Under the pieces are notes generated by a model. It was not told where the DNA came from, searched no databases, and worked only from the letters and a program-made list of their open reading frames with translations. DNA of 20,836 bases from positions 1-20,836 of the forward strand of contig JBNGIS010032798.1 of assembly GCA_049999725.1 (NCBI GenBank), written 5' to 3'. Source of the stretch: Haplomitrium mnioides. Taxonomy: Eukaryota; Marchantiophyta; Haplomitriopsida; Calobryales. Within the stretch, counting starts at the first letter, position 1; each line of letters opens with the position of its first letter. Shown in pieces: positions 1-10,696 of this stretch. The position numbers and the translations under genes are program-made.

Positions 1-378
1 CTTTGATTAGTATTACGAGATTCTACTTCATTGAAATATGTGTTTGGATGACTTGATATCACTTTTGTTGTTTCTAATTCTTCATTGGAAAAACTTTCAT
101 GAGTCTCATGAGATTTTACTTTATTGAAATATATGTATGGGTGACTTCATATCAATTTTCTTGGCACTAAATCTTCATTGGAAAATTTTTGATGAGTCTT
201 GCAAGTTTCTACTTCATTGAAATATGTGTATGGGTGACTTGATATCACTTTTGTTGCTACTAAATATTTGTTGGAAAAACTTTGATGAGAGTTGCGAGAT
301 TCTACTTCATTGAAATATGCGTTTGGGTGACTTGATATCACTTTTGTTGGTACCAAATCTTCATTGGAAAAACTTTGA

Positions 379-478
379 NNNNNNNNNNNNNNNNNNNNNN
401 NNNNNNNNNNNNNNNNNNNNNNNNNNNNNNNNNNNNNNNNNNNNNNNNNNNNNNNNNNNNNNNNNNNNNNNNNNNNNN
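379..478. other. Assembly gap, 100 N
   Basis: Run of 100 N inside the array. The bases left and right of it are in repeat phase only if the missing DNA is about 28 bp plus a whole number of 93-bp units, so 100 is a placeholder. Confidence 0.95.
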
Positions 479-668
479 AATATGTGTATGGGTGACTTGA
501 TATCAATTTTCTTGGCACTAAATCTTTGTTGGAAAAACTTGGATGAGTCTCGCGAGATTCTACTTCATTGAAATATGTGTTTGGGTGACATGATATCAAT
601 TTTCTTGCAACTAAATCTTTCTTTGGAAAACTTTGATAAGTCTTGCTAGATTCTACTTCATTGAAATA

Positions 669-678
669 NNNNNNNNNN
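669..678. other. Assembly gap, 10 N
   Basis: Run of 10 N. Repeat phase across it calls for about 31 bp plus whole units, so its length is not real. Confidence 0.95.
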
Positions 679-3199
679 GGTACCAAATCTTCATTGGAAA
701 AACTTTGATGAGTCTCGAGAGATTTCACTTTATTTAAATGGATGTATGGGTGACTTGATATCAATTTTTTTGGCACTAAATCTTCATTGGAAAAACTTTG
801 ATGAGTTTTGAGAGGTTCTACTTCATTGAAACATGTGTTTGGGTGACTTTATATCACTTTTGTTGGTACCAAATCTTCATTAGGAAAACTTCGATGAGCC
901 TCGCGAGATTTTACTTTATTTAAATATGTGTATTGGTGACTTGATATCTATTTTCTTGGCACGTAATCTTAGTTGGAAAAGCTTTGATGAGTCTCGCGAG
1001 ATTCTACTTCATTGAAATATGTGTTTGGGTGACATGATATCAATTTTGTTGGTACCAAATCTTTGTTGGGAAAACTTTCATGAGTCTTGCAAGATTCTAC
1101 TTCATTGAAATATGTGTTCAGGTGACTTGATATTACTTTTGTTGGTACTAAATCTTTGTTGGAAAAACTTTGATAAGTCTCGTGAGATTCTACTTCATTG
1201 AAATATGTGTATGGGTGACTTGATATCACTTTTGTTGGCACTAAATCTTTGTTGGAAAAAATTTTATGGGTCTTGCGAGATTCTACTTCATTGAAATATG
1301 TATTTGGGTGACTTGATATCACTTTTGTTGGTACTACATATTCATTGGGAAATCTTTGATGAGTCTCGCAAGATTCTACTTCATTGAGATATGTGTGTGG
1401 GTGACATGACATCACTTTTGTTGGTACTAAATCTTCGTTGGGAAAACTTTGATGACTCTTGCGAGATTCTACTTCATTGAAATATGTGTTTGGGTGACTT
1501 GATATCACTTTTGCTGGTTCTAATTCTTCATTGGAAAAACTTTGATGAGTCTTGTGAGATTTTACTTTATTGAAATATGTATATAGGTGACTTGATATCA
1601 GATTTCTTGGCACTAAATCTTGGTTGGAAAAACTTTGATGAGTCTTGCGAGTTTCTACTTCATTGAAATATGAGTTTTGGTGACTTGATATCACTTCTGT
1701 TGGTACGAAATCTTTGTTGGAAAAACTTTGATTAGTGTGGCGACATTCTACTTCATTAAAATATGTGTATAAGTGACTTGATATCACGTTTGTTGGTGCT
1801 AAATCTTCGTTCGAAAAACTCTGATGAGTCTTGTGATATTCTACTTCATTGAAATATGTGTTTGGGTGACTTGATATCATTTTTCTTGGTACTAAATCTT
1901 CGTTGGAAAAACTTTGATGAGTCTTGGAAGATTTTACTTCATTGAAGTATGCGTATGGGTGACTTGATATCAATTTTGTTGGTACTAAATCTTTGTTGGA
2001 AAAACTTTGATGAGTGGTCCGAGATCTACTTCATTGAAATATGTGCTTAGGTGATGTGATATCAATTTTGTTGGTACTAAATCTCTATTGGAAAACTTTG
2101 ATGAGTGTTGCGAGATCTACTTCATTGAAATATGTGTTTGGGTGACATGATATCAATTTTGTTAGTACTAAATCTTTGTTGGATAAACTTTGATATATCT
2201 TGTGAGTTTCTACTTCATTGAAATATGTGTTCTAGTGACTTGATCTCACTTTTATTGGTTCTAAATCTTCGTTGGAGAAACTTTGATGAGTCTTGCGAGA
2301 TTCTACTTCATTGAAATATGCGTTTGGGTGATGTGATGTCAATTTTGTTGGTACTAAATCTTTGTTGGAAAAACTTTGATGAGTCTTGCGAGATTCTACT
2401 TCATTGAAATATATGTTTGGGTGACGTGATGTCAATTTTGTTGGTACTAAATCTTTGTTCGAAAAGCTTTGATGAGTATTAGGAGATTCTAGTTCATTGA
2501 AATATGTGTTTGGGTGACTTGATATCAATTTTGTTGGTACTGAACCATTGTTGGAAAAACTTTGATGAGTGTTGCAAGATCTACTTCATTGAAATATGTG
2601 TTTGGGTGACCTGATATCAACTTTTTTGGTACAAAATCTTTGTTGGAACAACTTTGATGAGTGTTGCGAGATCTACTTCATTGAAATATGTGTTTCGATG
2701 ACGTGATATCAATTTTCTTGGTACTTAATCTTTCTTGGATAAAATTTCATGTGTCTTGCAAGTTTCTACTTCATTGAAATATGTGTTCGGGTGACTTGAT
2801 ATCACTTTTGTTGGTACTAAATCTTCGTTGGAAAAACTTTGATGAGTATTGCGAGGTTTTACTTCATTGAAATATGTAATTGGTTGACTTGATATCACTT
2901 TTGTTGGTACTAAATCTTCGTTGGAGAAACTTTGATGAGTCTTGCGAGATTCTACTTCATTGAAATATGTGTTTGGGTGACGTGATGTCAATTTTGTTGG
3001 TACTAAATCTTTGTTGGAAAAGCCTTGATGAGTATTGTGAGATTCTACTTCATTGAAATATGTGTTTGGGTGACTTGATGTCACTTTTATTGGTTTTAAA
3101 TCTTCGTTGGAAAAACTTTGATGAGTCTTGCGAGATTCTACTTCATTGAAATATGTAATTTGGTGACTTGATGTTACTTTTGTTGGTACTAAATCTTTG

Positions 3200-3964
3200 T
3201 TGGAAAATCTTTGATGAGTGTTGTGAGATCTACTTCATCCAAATATGTGTTTTTGGGTGATGTGATATCAATTTTGTTGGTACTATATCTTTGTTGGAAA
3301 AACTTTGATGTGTCTTGCGAGTTTTTACTTCATTGAAATATGTGTTCAGGTGACTTGATATTACTTTTGTTGGTACTAAATCTTTGTTGGAAAAACTTTG
3401 ATGAGTGTTACGAGATCTACTTCATTGAAATATGTGTTTGGGTGACGTGATATCATATTTGTTGGTACTAAAACTTCGTTGGAAAATCTTTGATGAGTCT
3501 TGCAAGATTCTACTTCATTGAAATATATGTTTGAGTGACGTGATGTCGATTTTGTTGGTACTAAATCTTTGTTCGAAAAGCTTTGATGAGTATAGGGAGA
3601 TTCTACTTCATTGAAATATGTGTTTAGGTGACTTGATATCACTTTTGTTGGTACTAAATCTTCGTTGGAAAAACTTTGATGAGTCTCGTGAGATTTTACT
3701 TCATTTAAATATGCATATGGGTGACTTGATATCAGTTTTGTTGGTACTAAACCATTGTTGGAAAAACTTTGATGAGTGTTGCAAGATCTACTTCATTGAA
3801 ATATGTGTTTGGGTGACGTGGTATCAACTTTGTTGGTACTAAATCTTTGTTGGAAAAACTTTGATGAGTGTTGCGAGATCTACTTCATTGAAATATGTGT
3901 TTGGATGACGTGATTTCAATTTTGTTGGTACTAAATCTTTGTTGGATAAACTTTGATGTGTCTT
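3200..3964. repeat. Higher-order repeat block, copy 1
   Basis: A run of about eight distinguishable units. It holds, in order: a unit with ACTATATC, one with GATATCATATTTG and ACTAAAACTTCG, one with TTGTTCGAAAAGC, a GAGATTTTACTTCATTTAAATA-type unit, the ACCATTG marker at 3751, a CGTGGTATCAACTTT unit and a GGATGACGTGATTTC unit. The same order returns near 6043 and 8085 with far fewer differences than between adjacent units. The N gap at 3965 truncates it. Confidence 0.8.
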
Positions 3965-4064
3965 NNNNNNNNNNNNNNNNNNNNNNNNNNNNNNNNNNNN
4001 NNNNNNNNNNNNNNNNNNNNNNNNNNNNNNNNNNNNNNNNNNNNNNNNNNNNNNNNNNNNNNNN
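3965..4064. other. Assembly gap, 100 N
   Basis: Run of 100 N that cuts off the first copy of a higher-order block. Repeat phase calls for about 39 bp plus whole units. Confidence 0.95.
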
Positions 4065-6042
4065 TGATATCAATTTTGTTGGTACTATATCTTTGTTGGA
4101 AAATCTTTGATGTGTCTTGCAAGTTTCTAATTCATTGAAATATGTGTTTGGGTGACTTGACATCATTTTTGTGGGTACTAAATCTTCGTTGGAAAAACTT
4201 TGATGAGTCTTACGAGATTGTACTTAGTTGAAATATGTAATTGGGTGACTTGATATCACTTTTGTTGGTACTAAATCTTCGTTGGAAAAACATTGATGAG
4301 TCTCGTGAGATTTTACTGCATTTAAATATGCGTATGGGTGACTTGATATGAATTTTGTTGATACTAAACCATTGTTGGAAAAACTTTGATGAGTGTTGTA
4401 AGATCTACTTCATTGAAATATGTGTTTGGGTAACGTGATATCAATTTTGTCGGTACTAAATCTTTGTTGGAAAAACTTTAATGAGTGTTGCGAGATCTAC
4501 TTCATTTAAATATGTGTTTGGATGACACGATTTCAATTTTGTTAGTACTAAATCTTTGTTGGATAAACTTTGATGTGTCTTGCAAGTTTCTACTTCATTC
4601 AAATATGTGTCTGTCTTACTTGATGTCACTTTTTTTGGTTCTAAATCTTTGTTGGAAAAACTTTGACGAGTGTTGCGAGATCTACTTCATTGAAATATGT
4701 GTTTGGGTGACGTGATATCAATTTTGTTGGTACTAAATCTTTGTTGGATAAACTTTGATGTGTCTTGGAAGTTTCTACTTCATTGAAATATGTGTTTGGG
4801 TGACTTGATATCACTTTTGTTGGTACTAAATCTTTGTTGGAAAAACTTTGATAAGTATTGCGAGATTTTACTTCATTGAAATATGTAATTGGTTGACTTG
4901 ATATCACTTTTGTGGGTACTAAATCTTTATTGGAAAAACTTTGATGAGTCTTGCGAGATTCTACTTCATTGAAATATGTGTTTGGGGGAGGTGATGTCGA
5001 TTTTGTTGGTGCTAAATCTTTGTTCGAAAAGCTTTGATGAGTATTGAGACATTCTACTTCATTGAAATATGTGTTTGGCTATCTTGATATCACTTTTTTT
5101 GGTAGTAAATCTTCGTTGGAAAAACTTTGATGAGTTTCGCGAGATTTTACTTCATTGAAGTATGAGTATGGGTGACTTGATATCAATTTTGTTGGTACTA
5201 AACCTTTGTTGGAAAAACTTCGATGAAGGTTGCAATATCTACTTCATTGAAATATGTGTTTGGGTGACGTGATATCAACTTTGTTGGTACTAAATCTTTG
5301 TTGGAGAAACTTTGATGAGTGTTGCGAGATCTACTTCATTGAAATATGTGTTTGGATGACATGATTTCAATTTTGTTGGTACTTAATCTTTGTTGGATAC
5401 AGTTTGATATGTCTTGCGAGTTTCTACTTCATTCAAATATGTGTTCGGGTGACTTGATGTCACTTTTATTGGTTCTAAATCTTTGTTGGAAAAACTTTGA
5501 TGAGTTTTGCGAGATTCTACTTCATTGAAATATGTGTTTGGATGACGTGATATCAATTTTGTTGGTACTAAATCTTTGTTGGATAAACTATAATGTGTTT
5601 TGGGAGTTTCTACTTCATTGAAATATGTGTTCTGGTGACTTGATATCACTTTTGTTGGTACTAAATATTCATTGGAAAATCTTTGATGAGTATTGCGAGA
5701 TTCTACTTCATTGAAATATGTAATTGGTTGACTTGATATCACTTTTGTTGGTAGTAATTCTTCGTTGGAAAAGCTTTGATGAGTCTTGCGAGATTCTACT
5801 TCATTGAAATATGCGTTTGGATGACGTGATGTCAATTTTGTTGGTACTAAATCTTTGTTGGAAAAGCTTTGATGAGTATTGTGAGATTCTACTTCATTGA
5901 ATTATGTGTTTGGGTGACTTGATGTCACTTTTATTGGTTCTAAAGCTTCGTTGGAAAAACTTTGATGAGTCTTGCGAGATTCTACTTCATTGAAATATGT
6001 AATTGGGTGACTTGATATCACGTTTGTTGGAACTAAATCTTT

Positions 6043-6860
6043 GTTGGAAAATCTTTGATGAGTGTTGCGAGATCTACTTCATTGAAATATGTGTTTGGGT
6101 GACGTGATTTCAATTTTGTTGGTACTATATCTTTGTTGGAAAAACTTTGATGTGTCTTGTGAGTTTCTACTACATTGAAATATGTGTTCGAGTGACTTGA
6201 TATCACTTTTGTTAGGACTAAATCTTTGTTGGAAAAACTTTGATGAGTGTTATGAGATCTACTTCATTGAAATATATGTTTGGGTGACGTGATATCATAT
6301 TTATTGGTACTAAAACTTCGTTGGAAAAACTTTGATGAGTCTTGCGAGATTCTACCTCATTGAAATATATGTTTGAGTGACGTGATGTCAATTTTGTTGG
6401 TACTAAATCTTTGTTCGAAAAGCTTTGATGAGTATTGGGAGATTCTACTTCATTGAAATATGTGTTTGGGTGACTTGATATCACTTTTGTTGGTACTAAA
6501 TCTTTGTTGGAAAAACTTTGATGAGTCTCGCGAGATTTTACTTCATCAAAGTATGCGTATGGGTGACTTGATATCAATTTTGTTGGTACTAAACCATTGT
6601 TGGAAAAACTTTGATGAGTGTTGCAAGATCTACTTCATTGAAATATGTGTTTGGGTGACGTGGTATCAACTTTGTTGGTACTAAATCTTTGTTGGAAAAA
6701 CTTTGATGAGTGTTGCGAGATCTACTTCATTGAAATATGTGTTTGGATGACGTGATTTCAATTTTGTAGGTACTAAATCTTTGTTGGATACTCTTTGATG
6801 TGTCTTGCGAGTTTCTACTTCATTCAAATATGTTTTTGGTTGACTTGATGTCACTTTTAT
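6043..6860. repeat. Higher-order repeat block, copy 2
   Basis: Same ordered series of variant units as at 3200-3964, with the ACCATTG marker at 6593. Beyond the ACCATTG unit it goes on through a TTCATTCAAATATG unit, and the match to copy 3 continues to at least 7480. The spacing to copy 3 is 2042 bp, or 22 units. Confidence 0.8.
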
Positions 6861-7924
6861 TGGTTCTAAATCTTTGTTGGAAAAACTTTGATAAGTGTTG
6901 CAAGATCTACTTCATTGAAATATGTGTTTGGGTGACGTGATATCAATTTTGTTGGTACTAAATATTTGTTGGAAAAACTTTGATGAGTGTTGCGAGATCT
7001 ACTTCATTGAAATATGTGTTTGGGTGACGTGATATCACTTTTTTGGTACTAAATCTTTATTGGATAAACTTTGATGAGTATTGCGAGATTCTACTTCATT
7101 GAAATATGTAATTGGTTGACTTGATATCACTTTTGTTGGGACTAAATCTTTGTTGGAAAAACTTTGATGAGTCTTGCGAGATTGTACTTCATTGAAATAT
7201 GTTTTTGGGTGATGTGATGCCAATTTTGTTGGTACTAAATCTTTGTTGAAAAATCTTTGAGTAGTATTGTGAGATTGTACTTCATTGAAATATGTGTTTA
7301 GGTGACTTGATATCACTTTTGTTGGAAAAACTTTGATGAGTCTTGCGAGATTCTACTTCATTGAAATCTGTGTTTGGGTGACGTGATATGAATTTTGTTG
7401 GTAGTAAATCTTTGTTGGATAAACTTTGATGTGTCTTGCGAGTTTCTACTTCATTGAAATATGTGTTTGGGTGACGTGATGTCATTTTTATTGGTTCTTA
7501 ATCTTCATTGGAAAAACTTTGGTGAGTTTTGCGAGATTCTACTTCATTGAATTATGTAATTGGGTGATTTGATATCAGTTTTGTTGGTACTAAATCTTTG
7601 TTGGAAAATCTTTGATGAGTGTTGCGAGATCTACTTCTTTGAAATATGTGTTTCGGTGACGTGATATCAATTTTGTTGGTACTATATCTTTGTTGGAAAA
7701 TCTTTGATATGTCTTGCGAGTTTCTACTTCATTGAAATATGTGTTTGGGTGACTGGAAATCATTTTTGTTGGTACTAAATCTTTGTTCAAAAGGCTTTGA
7801 TAAGTATTAGGAGATTCTACTTCATTGAAATATGTGTTTGGATGACTTGATATCACTTTTGTTGGTACTAAATCTTCGTTGGAAAAACTTTGATGAGTCT
7901 CGCGAGATTTTACTTCATTTAAAT

Positions 7925-7934
7925 NNNNNNNNNN
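7925..7934. other. Assembly gap, 10 N
   Basis: Run of 10 N between two TTCATTTAAAT segments. Phase calls for roughly 82 bp plus whole units, so at least most of one unit is missing. Confidence 0.95.
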
Positions 7935-8084
7935 TTCATTTAAATATGTGTTTGGATGACGTGATTTCAATTTTGTTAGTACTAAATCTTTGTTGGATAA
8001 ACTTTGATGTGTCTTGCGAGTTTCTACTTCATTCAAATATGTGTTTGGGTGACTTGATGTCACTTTTGTTGGTACTAAATCTTT

Positions 8085-8905
8085 GTTGTAAAATCTTTGA
8101 TGAGTGTTGCGAGATCTACTTCTTTGAAATATGTGTTTGGGTGATGTGATATCAATTTTGTTGGTACTACATCTCTGTTGGAAAAACTTTGATGTGTCTT
8201 GCGAGTTTTTACTTCATTGAAATATGTGTTTGGGTGACTTGATATTACTTTTGTTGGTACTAAATCTTTGTTGGAAAAACTTTGATGAGTGTTACGAGAT
8301 CTACTTCACTGAAATATGTGTTTGGGTGACGTGATATCATATTTGTTGGTACTAAAACTTCGTTGGAAAATCTTTGATGAGTCTTGCGAGATTCTACTTC
8401 ATTGAAATATATGTTTGAGTGACGTGATGTCAATTTTGTTGGCACTAAATCTTTGTTCAAAAGGCTTTGATAAGTATTGGGAGATTCTACTTCATTGAAA
8501 TATGTGTTTAGGTGACTTGATATCACTTTTGTTGGTACTAAATCTTTGTTGGAAAAACTTTGATGAGTCTCGTGAGATTTTACTTCATTTAAATATGCGT
8601 ATGGGTGACTTGATATCAATTTTGTTGGTACTAAACCATTGTTGGAAAAACTTTGATGAGTGTTGCAAGATCTACTTCATTGAAATATGTGTTTGGGTGA
8701 CGTGGTATCAACTTTGTTGGTACTAAATCTTTGTTGGAAAAACTTTGATGAGTGTTGCGAGATCTACTTCATTGAAATATGTGTTTGGATGACGTGATTT
8801 CAATTTTGTTGGTACTAAATCTTTGTTGGATAAACTTTGATGTGTCTTGCGAGTTTCTACTTCATTCAAATATGTGTTTGGGTGACTTGATGTCACTTTT
8901 GTTGG
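8085..8905. repeat. Higher-order repeat block, copy 3
   Basis: Third copy of the ordered unit series, with the ACCATTG marker at 8635 and the GTAATTGGTTGAC marker 516 bp later. Correspondence with copy 2 extends to about 9700, allowing for two small deletions. Confidence 0.8.
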
Positions 8906-10250
8906 TTCTAAATCTTTGTTGGAAAAACTTTGATGAGTGTTGCGAGATCTACTTCATTGAAATATGTGTTTAGGTGACGTGATATCAATTTTGTTGGTAC
9001 TAAATCTTTGTTGGATAAACTTTGATGTGTCTTGGGAGTTTCTACTTCATTGAAATATGTGTTCGGGTGACTTGATATCACTTTTGTTGGTACTAAATCT
9101 TCGTTGGAAAAACTTTGATGAGTATTGCGAGATTCTACTTCATTGAAATATGTAATTGGTTGACTTGATATCACTTTTGTTGGTACTAAATCTTCGTTGG
9201 AAAAACTTTGATGAGTCTTGCAAGATTCTACTTCATTGAAATATGTGTTTGGGGGACGTGATGTCAATTTTGTTGGTACTAAATCTTTGTTAGAAAAGCT
9301 TTGAGTAGTATTGTGAGATTCTACTTCATTGAAATATGTGTTTGGATGACTTGATATCGCTTTTGTTGGTACTAAATCTTCGTTGGAAAAACTTTGATGA
9401 GTCTTGCGAGATTCTACTTCATTGAAATATATGTTTGGGTGACGTGATATGAATTTTGTTGGTACTAAATCTTTGTTGGATAAACTTTGATGTGTCTTGC
9501 GAGTTTCTACTTCATTGAAATATGTGTTTGGGTGACTTGATGTCACTTTTATTGGTTCTAAATCTTCGTTGGAAAAACTTTGATGAGTTTTGCGAGATTT
9601 TACTTCATTGAATTATGTAATTGGTTGGAAAATCTTTGATGAGTATTCCGAGATCTACTTCTTTGAAATATATGTTTCGGTGACATGATATCAATTTTTT
9701 TTGTACGATATCTTTGTTGGAAAATCTTTGATATGTCTTGCGAGTTTCTACTTCATTGAAATATGTGTTTGGGTGACTTGATATTACTTTTGTTGGTTCT
9801 AAATCTTCGTTGGAAAAACTTTGATGAGTCTTGCGAGATTGTACTTTATTGAAATATGTAATTGATTGACTTGATATTACTTTTGTTGGTACTAAATCTT
9901 CGTTGGAAAAACTTTGATGAGTCTTGCGAGATTCTACTTCATTCAAATATGTGTTTGGGTGACGTGATGTCAATTTTGTTGGTACTAAATCTTTGTTGGA
10001 AAAGCTTTGATGAGTATTGCGAGATTCTACCTCATTGAAATATGTGTTTGGGTGACTTGATATCACTTCTGTTGGTACTAAATCTTCGTTGGAAAAACTT
10101 TGATGAGTCTCTCGAGATTTTACTTCATTGAAGTATGTGTATGGGTGACTTGATATCAATTTTTTTGGTACTAAATCTTTGTTGGAAAAAGTTTGATGAG
10201 TGTTGCGAGATCTACTTCATTGAAATATGTGTATAGGTTATTTGATGTCA

Positions 10251-10540
10251 AAGGGTTTTATATTCTCAAAGGTACATCACATAACATGTGGACATCACAT
10301 CTCATATGTACATGAGAATGAGATTAAATGACATGACATGTAGACTTACATCACATATAGTAATTGCTCCAAAAACACCGTATAGCATATAGAATAATAA
10401 ATATTTATTAAAGCATATTGAGTAAGACATTGTCCATCGCCTTATATATAAACCTTTATTCTTAAAAGTATATACAATTTTAATTTTAATTTTAATTTAA
10501 TATTGTTTGTCTTTTTACCTCGCCTATCTCTTAGCGCACT
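10251..10540. other. AT-rich flank between satellite and gene region
   Basis: Single-copy-looking AT-rich DNA. It contains short reiterated pieces of the type ACATCACAT/ACATGTGGAC (10270-10360) and the palindrome-like CATATGTACATG. A TTTTAA-type microsatellite (about four units) lies at 10476-10501. I see no gene. Confidence 0.6.
10443..10452 (+). promoter_or_regulatory. Candidate TATA box of an upstream leader
   Basis: TATATATAAA, about 100 bp upstream of a change to GC-richer sequence that contains a small ORF and a strong splice donor. A start near 10475-10485 would fit. In such AT-rich DNA a chance match is quite possible. Confidence 0.3.
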
Positions 10541-10543
10541 CAT

Positions 10544-10690
10544 ATGCAGCACCGGTTCATTACTAGGTTTAGTAAAGACCACCGGCGCCAACGACTGCCG
10601 GGTACGCTTCGCCGGACGGCAATAAACGCGGCAAAATGTCCCCGTTCGTCGCCGGAGGGTGTCCGCTGGAGTGGCGCTCGTTACCTTTAA
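10544..10690 (+). CDS. Small arginine-rich ORF, 48 codons, unknown
   Basis: An ATG-initiated frame of 48 residues, beginning MQHRFITRFSKDHRR and ending WSGARYL, with 10 arginines. An in-frame TAG at 10532 lies upstream, so the ATG is the true limit of the frame. Its stop is six bases before a consensus GTAAGT donor at 10697. It lies in a short GC-rich, CpG-rich island just right of the AT-rich flank. An overlapping frame from the ATG at 10636 stays open through the donor. I recognise no family. It may be an upstream ORF in a spliced leader, a fragment of a decayed element, or chance; GC-rich DNA favours arginine-rich frames. Confidence 0.2.
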   Translation: MQHRFITRFSKDHRRQRLPGTLRRTAINAAKCPRSSPEGVRWSGARYL

Positions 10691-10696
10691 AAGAAG

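Larger units (their letters stand above)
147..1973 (-). other. Repeat-encoded 31-residue peptide frame, doubtful as a gene
   Basis: On the minus strand each 93-bp unit reads as 31 codons with the pattern HPNTYFNEVES, two variable residues, then THQSFSN, E or K, and DLVPTKVISS. From 1973 down to 147 every unit is in the same frame. That frame is broken only by a TAA at 969-971, where a GAA-type codon is changed in one unit, and a TGA at 147-149. Two assembly gaps lie inside. Farther right, 92-bp units break the frame repeatedly, giving only short open runs such as 8908-9546. There is no signal peptide, no recognised fold, and no promoter or start beyond internal Met codons. Much of the amino-acid variation (R/C/H, E/K) follows from CpG decay. 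A 93-bp unit is divisible by three, so one stop-free unit makes a long frame automatically. Satellite DNA is the simpler explanation. Confidence 0.2.
1..10250. repeat. Tandem satellite array, 92-93 bp unit, about 110 copies
   Basis: The whole stretch is head-to-tail copies of an AT-rich unit. Landmarks in each unit, in order, are TTCATTGAAATATGTGTTTG, a GTGAC(T/G)TGATATC block, TTTTGTTGGTACTAAATCTT, GTTGGAAAAACTTTGATGAG and a variable TCTYGYGAG segment. Most units are 93 bp. A common subfamily is 92 bp because one T is missing (AGATTCTAC becomes AGATCTAC, usually after GAGTGTTGC). Neighbouring units differ at several positions, but distant blocks can be nearly identical. The array runs off the left edge of the window and ends at about 10250, where the sequence changes to unrelated AT-rich DNA. 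No spacers separate the units. I do not recognise the family. It could be pericentromeric or interstitial satellite; the sequence cannot say which. Confidence 0.97.

Noticed and set aside
1-2000. PPR or HEAT-like repeat protein from the 31-residue period
   Set aside because: The period and residue pattern (HPNTYFNEVE, THQSFSN) do not show the helix-turn-helix consensus of those families.
3618-3842. Plus-strand frame MCLGDLISLLLVLN-type, repeated at 6460 and 8502
   Set aside because: Opposite-strand reading of the satellite. It recurs only because the higher-order block recurs, and it is broken by the 92-bp units.
8908-9546. 212-codon minus-strand frame as a separate gene
   Set aside because: It is a chance run of 93-bp units within the satellite, with no start or flanking signals distinct from the rest of the array.
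1-10250. CRISPR array
   Set aside because: Units are directly tandem with no unique spacers, and the context is plant nuclear DNA.
1-10250. Hammerhead ribozyme in the satellite unit (TTTGATGAGTCTCGCGAGA)
   Set aside because: TGATGAG followed by a palindromic stem resembles the hammerhead core, but the leading C is replaced by T and the GAAA after the stem is absent (TTCTAC instead).
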